This document shows positions 7,699 to 16,213 of a DNA stretch of 64,000 nucleotides, in pieces (position 1 is the first letter of the stretch; every line of letters starts with the position of its first letter). The translations under genes were made by a program, and so were the position numbers. Source of the stretch: Gordonia amarae NBRC 15530 (GTDB lineage: Bacteria > Actinomycetota > Actinomycetes > Mycobacteriales > Mycobacteriaceae); NCBI RefSeq assembly GCF_000241345.1, contig NZ_BAED01000061.1, positions 62,001-126,000 of the forward strand, given 5' to 3'. The notes beneath the pieces are model-generated. The model was not told the origin of the DNA and did no database searches. It saw only the letters and a program-made list of their open reading frames with translations.

Positions 7699-9408
7699 GA
7701 CGACCGCATGACCGGACCCCGATCCGATCGTCACGTCCGCGGAGATCCCCTCAGGCAGGTGGTGTGTCACCACCACCACGGTCCGCTGCCCGAACATCCC
7801 ACCGGGCTCGACGATCCGGCGCAGCAATGTATCCGCGTCGGCGGCGTCGAGGTGTTCGACGGGTTCGTCGAGCAGCACCACCGGGGCCGGGCTCAGCAGG
7901 GCACGGGCGAGGAGCAGGCGTCGCCGTTGTCCTCCGCTGACCGACTCGGCGCCACCGTCGAGGGCGGTGTCGAGCCCGTCGGGCAGTCGCGACACCCAGT
8001 CGCTGAGGCCGACGGCCGCCACCGCCGCATCGACCTCGGCGGGCGTGGCATCACCCTTGGCCACCAGCAGGTTCTCCCGGACACTGGTGGCGAAGATATG
8101 CCCTTCCTCCGCGAAATAGCGGACAGCCGAACGCAGATCGACGACCTCCGACGAATCATCCTCGGCGAGAACAGATCCTGACTTCGGCGTGAGCAGCCCC
8201 GCCACGGTCATCAGTAGCGTCGACTTTCCCGATCCACTCGGTCCGGCGATCACCAGCCTCGAACCCGGCAGCAGGTCCCGCGAAAGCCCTCCGGCCACCC
8301 CCAGCGAGGCCCCGCCCGGCCACCCCCAGTCGAGTCCGGAGCAGCGCAGCGTCACCGGACCCGCGTGCACCTCGACGTCGGAATCGGCGGCACCGGATCC
8401 GGCGGCCCCGTCGACGAGCGCCATCACCCGCGCCGCGCTCTGCCGGCTGCGTTCGAGCTGGATACCCGCTTCGGTGAGCGGTGCGGTCGACTCGAATGCC
8501 GACAGCGGCAGCAGGATCAGCACACCGAACACCATCGGGGTCAGCTCACCGGATGTCGACGACACCCCGGCCAACGATCCCGACACCCCGGATGCGAGGT
8601 CGATGCCGATCAGGCAGGCCGCGAGCAACGACACCCCGATAGCGAGCGGCGTGGCCGCCGCAGCACCTGCCTGCCAGACGAATCCACGGTCGGCGGCCCG
8701 CATCGCCTCGTTGTCGGCACGGGTCGCCGCGGCCAGCACGGAGTCACGACGACCGGCGACGACCAGCTCGGGTGCGTGCCACAGCGCGGTGGTGGTGGCC
8801 TCGGCCGATGTCGCCGTCGCAGCCGCCGAGTCGGCGATTGTCCGCGCCGATCCGCGCGCCGCCAGCCACGGCGCCACCCCACCGCTGACCACCAGTGCCA
8901 CGAGCAAGACCACTGCGGCCCACACCGATACGAGCGCCATCACGACGACGGCCGCGACCCCGGTGACCGCCCCGACCCCGATCGGGATGATCCCCCGGAT
9001 CAGCGCATTACCGATCTCGTCGATGTCGTCGCCTGTACGGGACAGCAGCGCACCACGCTTGAGTCCCACCGAGAATCCCGGATCGCCCTGCGCCAGAGCC
9101 CGATACACCCTTTCGCGGGCACTGGCCATCGCCCGCAACGCCAGATCGTGGGTGGCCAGCCGTTCCAGGTACCGGAACACACCCCGCGAAATACCCAGTG
9201 CGCGAACAGCGGTGATCGCCACCGACAGAAACAGGATCGGCGGCTGCTGCCAGGCCCGGGTGATCAGCCATGCCGACAACGCCGCCAGCCCGAGCGCCGA
9301 CAACGCCCCGCCGACGCCCAGCAGCAACGACCACGCCATCGGTCGCCGGCTCAGTCCCAGAAACCGCAGCGCCCGCACCAACGGGTCGGCGTCCAACCTC
9401 TTACGCAT
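7681..9408 (-). CDS. cydC: CydC, cysteine/glutathione-type exporter subunit for cytochrome bd assembly
   Basis: A 575-residue half of the heterodimeric ABC exporter CydDC, which exports thiols and is needed to mature cytochrome bd. Six hydrophobic helices occupy residues 20-300. The NBD follows with Walker A GPSGSGKST near 370, signature VSGGQRRR and Walker B VVLLDEPVEHLD. I chose the ATG at 9408, which lies inside the end of cydD (the cydD TAA is at 9401-9403). This gives normal coupling and a standard N-terminus, whereas an in-frame start further upstream would add 57 residues of cydD antiphase sequence. The last six codons and the stop lie in dispersed repeat R2. Confidence 0.9.
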   Translation of the reverse strand: MRKRLDADPLVRALRFLGLSRRPMAWSLLLGVGGALSALGLAALSAWLITRAWQQPPILFLSVAITAVRALGISRGVFRYLERLATHDLALRAMASARERVYRALAQGDPGFSVGLKRGALLSRTGDDIDEIGNALIRGIIPIGVGAVTGVAAVVVMALVSVWAAVVLLVALVVSGGVAPWLAARGSARTIADSAAATATSAEATTTALWHAPELVVAGRRDSVLAAATRADNEAMRAADRGFVWQAGAAAATPLAIGVSLLAACLIGIDLASGVSGSLAGVSSTSGELTPMVFGVLILLPLSAFESTAPLTEAGIQLERSRQSAARVMALVDGAAGSGAADSDVEVHAGPVTLRCSGLDWGWPGGASLGVAGGLSRDLLPGSRLVIAGPSGSGKSTLLMTVAGLLTPKSGSVLAEDDSSEVVDLRSAVRYFAEEGHIFATSVRENLLVAKGDATPAEVDAAVAAVGLSDWVSRLPDGLDTALDGGAESVSGGQRRRLLLARALLSPAPVVLLDEPVEHLDAADADTLLRRIVEPGGMFGQRTVVVVTHHLPEGISADVTIGSGSGHAVVSPDPS

Positions 9409-11263
9409 GAGTTGCCTCCGTGACAGCGGTGGCCATCTCGACGACTTCGTCGGCGTGCCGCAGCACCTCGGCCCCGTGGGCCACGACGACGACGGCATCC
9501 CCACCGTCGGCACGCTCGCGTAGCCGGGCCAGCACCCGCTCGTGTGACGCCGGGTCGAGGTGGGCGGTCGGTTCGTCAAGCAACAGCAGCGTCCCGTCCG
9601 ACACCAGCACCCGGGTGAGTGCGAGCCGTTGCCGCTGCCCCGCCGACAGCCCTACACCGCCGGCGCCGAGCATCGTGTCGTATCCGTCCGGCAGCCCGGC
9701 GAGCACCTCGTCGAACCCGGTCACCGCCGCGGCCGCATCGAGATCGGTTCGCGTGGCGTCGGCGAACAACGTCAGATTGTCGGCGACGGTCCCCGGCATG
9801 ACGACCGGTTGCTGCGGCAGCCACGCGATCCGGCGCCGGAACTCGTCGAGGTCCAGACCGCCGCGCAGCACCCGCCCCTCGTCGGGTTCGAGCAGTCCCA
9901 TGATCACCTCGAGCGCCGTCGACTTTCCCGACCCGTTCGGCCCGGTGATCATCGTCAGCCGCCCCGGCCGGATGGTCGCCGACAACCCCTTCGGCGCCCA
10001 CCCGTCACGCCCACACACCCCGACCCCTTCCAGGACAACCCCTTCCCCCTCGCTGGTTGAGGTGCGACGAGCCGCTGGGCGAGGAGCCTCGAAACCCGGT
10101 GAGACGACACTGTCCGCTCGCGAGGTTTCGAGGCTCGTCGCTTGCGCTCCTCGCACCTCAACCGACGAACGGGGCACCTCAACCGACGAACGGGGCACCT
10201 CAACCGACGAACCGGGCACCTCAACCGACGAACCGGGCACCCCCACCGACGGACGGGGCACCTCAACCGACGGAACAGGTGGCTCGATCAACGCGAACGC
10301 CTCCTTGGCCGCCGCCAGCCCATCAGCCGAATCATGGAACTTCGAACCCACCTGGCGCAGCGGCAGATACGCCTCCGGCGCGAGCACCAGCGCCAGCACC
10401 CCCGCGTACAGACTCATGTCCCCGTTCACCAGCCGCACCCCGATCCCGACGGCCACCAGCGCCACACACAACGTCGCGAGCAGCTCGAGGATGGCCCCGG
10501 ACAGGAACGCCACCCGCAGCGCCGACATCGTCGAACGACGGTGCGCCGCACCGAGTTCGGCGACCCGTCCCGCCTGCGCCCGCGCCCGCCCCAACGCGCG
10601 CAGCGTGGGCAACCCGGCGATCAGGTCGAGCGTCTGGGCGGTGAGCCGCGACATCGTCGCCAGTTTGCGTTCGGTGCGGTCTTTCGTCATCAGCCCGACC
10701 AGGATCATGAACAACGGGATCAGCGGGATGGTGATCACGATGATCAGCGCCGACGGCCAGTCGGTGAGCCCGATGACGACGATGACGGTCGGGGTGACGG
10801 TCATCGTGAGGATCAGCGACGGCACATACCCGGACAGGTACGGCGTGAGCGCGTCGAGCCCCCGCAGCAGCACCGTCGACGCGTCGTCACGGCGGGCGAG
10901 CAGCTCCCGTGGTGACGTCCGCGCCGGGTCGGTGAGCGAGTCCAGCGCCCGCGCCCGCAACTGCGCGATGACCCTCGCCGACGCCCGGTGCGCGTACCGG
11001 TCGTGCCCGAACGTCATCGCCACCCGGGCGGCCAGCGCGCAGGCCAGCAAGATCAGGTGCGTGGCCTGCGCCGGCAGCGACCGCTTGGACTCGTCGACGA
11101 TGAGTTCGGACAGGATCGACGCGGTCATCGCCGCGGCGACGATGACCGCGACGACCGTCCCGAAGGCCAGCAGCGCGGTGACCGCGACGTACATGCGGCT
11201 CGCCGGCGAGTACCGCAGCAGCCGGGGATCTACCGGCGGACCGCTGGATTCGGACGTGCTCAC
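9401..11263 (-). CDS. cydD: CydD, ABC exporter subunit for cytochrome bd assembly, with repeat-derived linker
   Basis: A 620-residue partner of CydC. The transmembrane domain covers residues 20-310. The NBD begins near 410, with Walker A GPNGSGKST near 435, signature LSAGQRQR and Walker B LLLLDEPTAHLD. Residues about 329-403 are not family sequence. They are seven-residue repeats (VEVPRSS-like) followed by the translation of a palindromic dispersed repeat (10055-10279). The frame stays open, so the protein is probably made with a long flexible linker between membrane and ATPase domains. The GTG start at 11263 overlaps the cydB stop (GTGA). Gene order cydA-B-D-C matches mycobacteria. Confidence 0.9.
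   Translation of the reverse strand: MSTSESSGPPVDPRLLRYSPASRMYVAVTALLAFGTVVAVIVAAAMTASILSELIVDESKRSLPAQATHLILLACALAARVAMTFGHDRYAHRASARVIAQLRARALDSLTDPARTSPRELLARRDDASTVLLRGLDALTPYLSGYVPSLILTMTVTPTVIVVIGLTDWPSALIIVITIPLIPLFMILVGLMTKDRTERKLATMSRLTAQTLDLIAGLPTLRALGRARAQAGRVAELGAAHRRSTMSALRVAFLSGAILELLATLCVALVAVGIGVRLVNGDMSLYAGVLALVLAPEAYLPLRQVGSKFHDSADGLAAAKEAFALIEPPVPSVEVPRPSVGVPGSSVEVPGSSVEVPRSSVEVPRSSVEVRGAQATSLETSRADSVVSPGFEAPRPAARRTSTSEGEGVVLEGVGVCGRDGWAPKGLSATIRPGRLTMITGPNGSGKSTALEVIMGLLEPDEGRVLRGGLDLDEFRRRIAWLPQQPVVMPGTVADNLTLFADATRTDLDAAAAVTGFDEVLAGLPDGYDTMLGAGGVGLSAGQRQRLALTRVLVSDGTLLLLDEPTAHLDPASHERVLARLRERADGGDAVVVVAHGAEVLRHADEVVEMATAVTEATHA
10055..10163. repeat. Dispersed palindromic repeat R1 inside cydD
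   Basis: Two R1 units point toward each other: 10055-10097 starts GGTTGAGGTGCGACGAG and ends GCCTCGAAACCC, and 10124-10163 is its inverted counterpart. Other pairs lie at 46642-46761 and 53791-53890 between genes. Here alone the element sits inside a reading frame, at the cydD domain linker. Confidence 0.8.
10154..10279. repeat. Six tandem 21-bp units within cydD
   Basis: Six consecutive 21-base units, CACCTCAACCGACGAACGGGG and close variants, start inside the end of the right R1 unit. Because 21 is a multiple of three, copy-number change keeps the cydD frame. On the coding strand each unit encodes a seven-residue Ser-Val-Glu-Val-Pro-type repeat. Confidence 0.85.
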
Positions 11264-12357
11264 TTCAGTGAGTCAACTCCACTTCGCACCTTGAGTGAAG
11301 GCAGGCCCGTGTGCGCCGGGATGTGCTCGGTGGAGATCCGCTTGCGGAACACCCAGTAGCTCCACGCCTGATATCCGATCACCACCGGCGTGATGAACAC
11401 GGCCGCCCAGGTCATCACCGTCAGTGTGTAGTGGCTCGACGACGTGTTGGCGATGGTGAGGCTGAACGCGTCGTCGGTGGTGGACGGCAACACATCCGGG
11501 AACAGCGACCCGAACAGCGTGGCGACGGTGCCGACGATGGCGATGCTGGTGGCGGCGAAGGCGATTCCCTCGCGGCCCACCCAGGTGGCGGCCACCATGA
11601 CGACGGCCGCGAGCGCGGCGGCGATCACCGCGATCCACGTCCAGCCCGAGCCGTAGGCGAACTGCGTCCACAGCAGGAACGCCGCCGCGACGACGGCCGT
11701 CGGGATGGCCAGCTTCTTGGCCAGATCCATCGCGTCACGCTGCAGCACGCCGGAGGTCTTCATGCCGAGGAACACCGCGCCGTGGGTGAGGAACACCAGC
11801 AGGGTGGTGATGCCGCCGAGCAGCCCGTACGGGTTGAGCAGGTTGAAGAAGCCGCCGGTGTACTGGGCGTCGGCGTCGATGGGCAGGCCGCGCACCACGT
11901 TGGCGAACGCCACACCCCACAGCAGCGCGGGGATCCACGAGCCGAGACCGATGCCCACGTCGCACCACATACGCCAGCGCGGATCGTTGATCTTGCCGCG
12001 CCACTCAATGGCGCACACGCGTGCGATCAGGCCCACCAGGATGATCAGCAGCGGCAGGTAGAACGCGGTGAACATCGTCGCGTACCAACCGCCGAACGCG
12101 GCGAACAGCGCACCACCCGCGGTAAGCAGCCACACCTCGTTGCCGTCCCAGACGGGTCCGATGGTGTTGAGCAGCACGCGGCGCCGGGTGTCGGGGTCGG
12201 CTTCGGGGGCATCGGGCGCGACCTCTGTGTCGCCGCCGGTGTGTCCGCGGCCGAGGATCGGCATCAGCATCCCGACACCGAAGTCGAACCCTTCGAGGAC
12301 GAAGTAGCCGATGAACAGGACCGCGATCAGCAGGAACCAGAAATTCTCGAGACTCAT
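11260..12357 (-). CDS. cydB: Cytochrome bd ubiquinol/menaquinol oxidase subunit II
   Basis: A 365-residue CydB with eight to nine predicted membrane helices. The N-terminus is FWFLLIAVLFIGYFVLEGFDFG, with the family's GFDFGVGML segment and the WDGNEVWLL motif near residue 72. It forms the integral membrane oxidase with CydA, reducing O2 to water with electrons from menaquinol under low oxygen. It lies 12 bp after cydA in a leftward operon and overlaps cydD by GTGA. Confidence 0.95.
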   Translation of the reverse strand: MSLENFWFLLIAVLFIGYFVLEGFDFGVGMLMPILGRGHTGGDTEVAPDAPEADPDTRRRVLLNTIGPVWDGNEVWLLTAGGALFAAFGGWYATMFTAFYLPLLIILVGLIARVCAIEWRGKINDPRWRMWCDVGIGLGSWIPALLWGVAFANVVRGLPIDADAQYTGGFFNLLNPYGLLGGITTLLVFLTHGAVFLGMKTSGVLQRDAMDLAKKLAIPTAVVAAAFLLWTQFAYGSGWTWIAVIAAALAAVVMVAATWVGREGIAFAATSIAIVGTVATLFGSLFPDVLPSTTDDAFSLTIANTSSSHYTLTVMTWAAVFITPVVIGYQAWSYWVFRKRISTEHIPAHTGLPSLKVRSGVDSLK

Positions 12358-12369
12358 CGATCCGCTCCT

Positions 12370-13914
12370 CTAGTACGCGAACGACAGTTGTGTGGGTTCA
12401 TCGGAATCGTCGCCGTCGCTGTGGCCCGGTGGCCGCGCGTCGTAGGTGGCCGGTCCCTCGATGACGTAGCGGCGTTGCAGCATGAACCACACGACACCGA
12501 GCGCCCCGTACAGCAGGGTGAACACGATGAGCGAGGTCAGCACGGTGCCCGCGACGTGGTTGGACACGCCGTCCTGCACCATCATCGAGATGCGCAGCGG
12601 GTCGAGGTCGTCCTCCCAGTTGGGCGCGACGACCCAGGGCTGGCGGCCCATCTCGGTGAAGATCCAGCCCGACCCGTTGGCCAGGAACGGGGTGGGGATC
12701 ATCCACAGCGCGAACAGGCCGAATTTGCGTGATCCGACGACCCGTTTGCCGCGGGTCAGCCACAGCCCGGCGAGCGCGAGCAGCGCCGAGCCTGCCGCCC
12801 AGGTGATCATGGCGCGGAAGCCCCAGTAGGTGACGAACAGGTTGGGCGCGTAGTTCTGGCCGGGGGTGTTGAACGCCTTCTGGTACTGCTCCTGCAGTTC
12901 GTTGACGCCCTTGACCTCACTGTCGAAGGTGTGGTCGGCCAGGAACGAGAGCATCTTGGGGATCTGGATGACGTGTTCGATGTTGTCGCAGTTGTTCTGC
13001 CGGCCGATGGAGAGCACTGAGAAGCTCGCACCCGTTTCGGTTTCGCACAGTGATTCCGCGGCGGCCATCTTCATCGGCTGCTGCTTGAACATGATCTGAG
13101 CCTGGAAGTCGCCGGAGATGATCACGGCCACACCGGCGACGATTGTCATCCACAGGGCGAACCGGGTGACCGGGCGCCACAGCTTTTTGGCGTCGTCGTC
13201 GAGCTGGTCGGCGGTGGCGCCGACGTGGCTCGGCGAGATCGACACCGGAACCTCTTCGGACGCACGGAGTTTGCGGGCACGCCAGGAGTTACGGGCCATC
13301 CACCAGCACCCGATGCCTGCGACGAACGTCGCGGCGGTCAGCCACGCACCGGCGATCACGTGCGGGAACGCCGCGAGGGTGGTGTTGTTGGTGACGACCG
13401 CGAAGAAGTCGTTCATCGCCGGCCGGCCGCGCTCGTCATCCCAGACGACGCCCACGGGATGCTGCATCCATGAATTGGCGGCGATGATGAAGTAGGCCGA
13501 GGCGTTGACTCCGATCGCGGCGAGCCAGATACACGCGAGGTGCACCTTGCGGGGCAACCGTTCCCAGCCGAAGATCCACAGCCCGATGAACGTGGATTCG
13601 AGGAAGAACGCGACGAGGCCTTCCAGCGCGAGCGGTGCGCCGAACACGTCGGCGACGAAGCGGCTGTACTCGCTCCAGTTCATTCCGAACTGGAACTCCT
13701 GCACGATGCCGGTGGCCACACCGAGGGCGAAGTTGATGAGGAACAGTTTCCCGAAGAACTTGGTGGCGCGCAGCCACTGCTCGTTGCCGGTCTTGTGCCA
13801 GACCGTCTGCATGATGGCGATCATCGGCGCCAGGCCGATGGTCAGCGGAACCAGGACGAAGTGATAGACGGTGGTGATCCCGAATTGCCATCGAGACACG
13901 TCTAGTGCGTTCAT
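12370..13914 (-). CDS. cydA: Cytochrome bd oxidase subunit I
   Basis: A 514-residue CydA. H18 in the TTVYHFVLVPLTIG segment is the expected heme b595 ligand. The GRQPW motif occurs around residue 418 in the conserved ...TEMGRQPWVV, and the FFLESTFIGLW helix carries family acidic residues. The periplasmic Q-loop is the short actinobacterial form. It is the first gene of cydABDC, and a 171-bp upstream gap holds a 6-bp inverted repeat. In mycobacteria this operon is induced when the bcc-aa3 branch is limited (family knowledge). Confidence 0.95.
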   Translation of the reverse strand: MNALDVSRWQFGITTVYHFVLVPLTIGLAPMIAIMQTVWHKTGNEQWLRATKFFGKLFLINFALGVATGIVQEFQFGMNWSEYSRFVADVFGAPLALEGLVAFFLESTFIGLWIFGWERLPRKVHLACIWLAAIGVNASAYFIIAANSWMQHPVGVVWDDERGRPAMNDFFAVVTNNTTLAAFPHVIAGAWLTAATFVAGIGCWWMARNSWRARKLRASEEVPVSISPSHVGATADQLDDDAKKLWRPVTRFALWMTIVAGVAVIISGDFQAQIMFKQQPMKMAAAESLCETETGASFSVLSIGRQNNCDNIEHVIQIPKMLSFLADHTFDSEVKGVNELQEQYQKAFNTPGQNYAPNLFVTYWGFRAMITWAAGSALLALAGLWLTRGKRVVGSRKFGLFALWMIPTPFLANGSGWIFTEMGRQPWVVAPNWEDDLDPLRISMMVQDGVSNHVAGTVLTSLIVFTLLYGALGVVWFMLQRRYVIEGPATYDARPPGHSDGDDSDEPTQLSFAY

Positions 13915-13965
13915 TGGCCTCTACTTGACTCGGCGCGCCCAGTGAGGACGCGCAGGGGCTGACTC

Positions 13966-13983
13966 ACTACTACGGACAGTAGT
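13966..13983. promoter_or_regulatory. Inverted repeat upstream of cydA
   Basis: ACTACT-N6-AGTAGT lies 52 bp upstream of the cydA ATG in the only untranslated stretch before the operon, so it is a candidate operator. It does not match the CRP consensus TGTGA-N6-TCACA. The rest of 13915-14085 shows nothing else clear. Confidence 0.35.
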
Positions 13984-14085
13984 AAGCATAGGGCCGACGC
14001 TACGCCGAGTCGGCAATTCCAGACAGCGACCAAGTGCTCAATTATCTTGAATAAAATGTGATGGCTGCCACATTGGAATCGTTCG

Positions 14086-14946
14086 TTATTCGGTTATCGA
14101 CCGATCGACCAGGTCGCGGAAGTCGCCCTCGTCCCCGGCTGCCATCACCGTACTGTCGATCACGGTGACACGCGCGGCCAACGTCACACTGCTGATCAGC
14201 CACACCGAGTCGGCGGCGCACAGATCGTCCACGGTCAGCAGCGCCGTCCGCGCCTCCCAGCCGGAACGCCGCGCCTCGGCGTAGATCGCCCACTGCGTCG
14301 TGCCGGGCAGAATCCCCACCCCGGGCTGCGGTGTGACGAGGGTGCGACCGGTCACCGCGATCACCGACGCCCGCGCCCCCTCCAGCACATAGCCGTCGGC
14401 GGACAGATAGATGACTTCGTCGAAGCCCTGCCCGTTCGCATGCCGCACCGCGGCCATATTGGTGGCGAAGCTCAGTGTCTTGGCGCCGAGCAACTGCCAC
14501 GGCGCAGCCGCTGCGAAGTCCGTGGTGTAGCCGCGATTCAGCGTCATCACCCGAACCCCTGAGCTCCGCGTCGCGACGATCCGCTCCGGCACCGGCGCAA
14601 CCGTCACATACCCGGTCGGTCCCGCCGAGGGAGCCGATTCCCTGCCCCGCGAGTACGCCAGCCGCATCATCGCCTCGGCATCGCCGTTGCGCGCCACCCA
14701 TTCGGCGGCCGCGATATCGATGACCCGTGCCGCGGCCGCCCGGTCAAGCGTCGGCAATCCCAGCAGCCGCGCCCCGTCGGTCAGCCGGTCCAGGTGCAAA
14801 CCCACCTTCCGCACCCGGCCGCCCCGCAGCAGCATCGTCTCGAACACACCCTCCCCGCGCACCGCGCCAAGATCGTCGGCGTACAGAAACGGCACGTCGG
14901 GGTCGTGGACCACGCCGTCGAGGGACACCAGAATCCGATCGGTCAC
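14086..14946 (-). CDS. pabC: Aminodeoxychorismate lyase / class IV PLP aminotransferase
   Basis: A 286-residue fold-type IV PLP enzyme. The Schiff-base lysine is in LLGAKTLSFATN near residue 153. EVIYLSADGYVLEGARASV is the typical PLP-phosphate/Glu region near 185, and GILPGTTQW follows. It most likely converts aminodeoxychorismate to p-aminobenzoate for folate synthesis. A D-amino-acid or branched-chain aminotransferase is the alternative. The neighbourhood (ygfZ, DUF3073, purM, purF downstream on the map) matches the mycobacterial Rv0812 context, from memory. It faces away from the lipoprotein gene. Confidence 0.8.
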   Translation of the reverse strand: MTDRILVSLDGVVHDPDVPFLYADDLGAVRGEGVFETMLLRGGRVRKVGLHLDRLTDGARLLGLPTLDRAAAARVIDIAAAEWVARNGDAEAMMRLAYSRGRESAPSAGPTGYVTVAPVPERIVATRSSGVRVMTLNRGYTTDFAAAAPWQLLGAKTLSFATNMAAVRHANGQGFDEVIYLSADGYVLEGARASVIAVTGRTLVTPQPGVGILPGTTQWAIYAEARRSGWEARTALLTVDDLCAADSVWLISSVTLAARVTVIDSTVMAAGDEGDFRDLVDRSITE

Positions 14947-15104
14947 CGCCCCAGAATCCCACGCTCACATTTCTTTCGGCCGAATGACCTCCCTCACGAT
15001 CGACCCCCGTCACCCGTTCTGGTGAGCATCGCTGTCCGTTACGGTCGACCACTGTCGTTGATTAGCAGCGGCAACGAAATCGGGACAGAACAGGACCCTC
15101 CGAG

Positions 15105-16151
15105 ATGACACAGATCCGCACCACGCGGCGCATCGCCATCGCCGCCCTAACTGCCGCCACCATGATCGGCGCCGCCGCCTGCGGCAGCGACGACAACTCC
15201 TCCGACAACGCGGGATCCTCAGGCAACCTGAAGAACGACTGCTCGCTGGTGCTGAGCACCGCGACGAGCGTGCTCACCGGAAAATCGAAGTTCGAGTACA
15301 CCGGAAAGAACGACGACCTGCTCGTCGATGACGACACCCTCAAGAATGCGACCGTCTACGCGCCGCTGGTCAAGGACTCCGACCTCAAGTCGCTGATCGA
15401 GCAGAGCGGCACCAATAACACCAAGTTCAACGACGCCGTCAAGGCCAAGGACACCGCGGCCCGCGACCAGGCCTTCGCCGATCAGAAGCAGGTCTGGCAG
15501 CAGGTCAAGGACAAGTGCGACTCGTCCTTCGACAGCAAGCTGAAGAGCGCCGTCACCAGCTTCGACAAGCAATTCAGCGAGGGCATCACGGCGCCGAAGT
15601 CCACTCCGACGACCGCCCCGACAACCACACCCACGGCCCCGGTCGAGACGAGCACCAAGACCGAGGCACCGAAACCGGTCAAGCTGACCGCGCCCGGCAC
15701 CTCACTGGGCTTCGGCGAGCCGGCCGCGTTCACGTTCGCCGACAAGAAGAACGTGAAAGCCACCTACACCTTCACCGTCGGCAAACCGGAGGAGGCGAAG
15801 GACTCCGATATCAAGAAGTTCAAGGAGGACGTCCGCAAGCAGATCGGCCGGCTCTACTACGTCCGCGGAGTCCTGAAACCAACCCCCGAGACCGCGAAGC
15901 TGGACTTCGAGCAGAAGCCCGACCTCCTGTACGCCCACCCGAAGTTCGACATCACCACGTCCGACGGCTCCGACTCCGGTCCACTGATCGCGTTCGGTTC
16001 GTTCGAACCCTGCAAGGACGGGTCCGATGACGGCAGCGGCAACCGCGAGTTCTGCAGTCTGTTCGTGCTGACCAACAAGACCGCCACGATCAGCTCTGTC
16101 AAGCTCACCGAGGTCCAGGACGACAACGAGCTCAACTTCACCTGGAAGTAG
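15105..16151 (+). CDS. Secreted lipoprotein, unknown function
   Basis: A 348-residue protein. The N-terminus RTTRRIAIAALTAATMIGAAAC is a signal peptide with a lipobox ending at C26, so the mature protein is lipid-anchored outside the membrane. A low-complexity Ser/Asp/Asn stretch follows, then a Lys-rich helical region (30-160). A Pro/Thr-rich linker at about 165-195 leads to a C-terminal beta-rich domain (195-348). The two-domain, linker-separated layout suggests a cell-wall or ligand-binding role. No known family is recognised. Promoter elements in the 158-bp gap upstream are not clear. Confidence 0.7.
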   Translation: MTQIRTTRRIAIAALTAATMIGAAACGSDDNSSDNAGSSGNLKNDCSLVLSTATSVLTGKSKFEYTGKNDDLLVDDDTLKNATVYAPLVKDSDLKSLIEQSGTNNTKFNDAVKAKDTAARDQAFADQKQVWQQVKDKCDSSFDSKLKSAVTSFDKQFSEGITAPKSTPTTAPTTTPTAPVETSTKTEAPKPVKLTAPGTSLGFGEPAAFTFADKKNVKATYTFTVGKPEEAKDSDIKKFKEDVRKQIGRLYYVRGVLKPTPETAKLDFEQKPDLLYAHPKFDITTSDGSDSGPLIAFGSFEPCKDGSDDGSGNREFCSLFVLTNKTATISSVKLTEVQDDNELNFTWK

Positions 16152-16199
16152 CGACACCCCGCTGATGCCCGGCCGCACCCGGCGGCCGGGCGTCATGCG

Positions 16200-16213
16200 T
16201 AGGATCACAGGGG
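16200..16213 (+). promoter_or_regulatory. -10 box of a probable leaderless promoter (ygfZ)
   Basis: TAGGAT at 16200-16205 lies 7 bases before GTG 16213, the same geometry as at 4181-4194. No Shine-Dalgarno sequence precedes the GTG. This decides the ygfZ start in favour of 16213 over the in-frame ATGs at 16165 and 16195. Confidence 0.5.

Noticed and set aside
7416-7709. A 97-codon minus-strand ORF with a strong upstream frame
   Set aside because: It is made largely of the translated R2 repeat pair and crosses the cydC stop; no conserved domain.
10154-10279. CRISPR array
   Set aside because: The 21-bp units are direct tandem copies with no spacers, inside cydD, and no cas genes are present.
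8189-11294. Long plus-strand frames opposite cydC and cydD
   Set aside because: They have Ser/Thr/Arg/Pro-rich shadow composition, while the minus-strand frames carry all ABC motifs.
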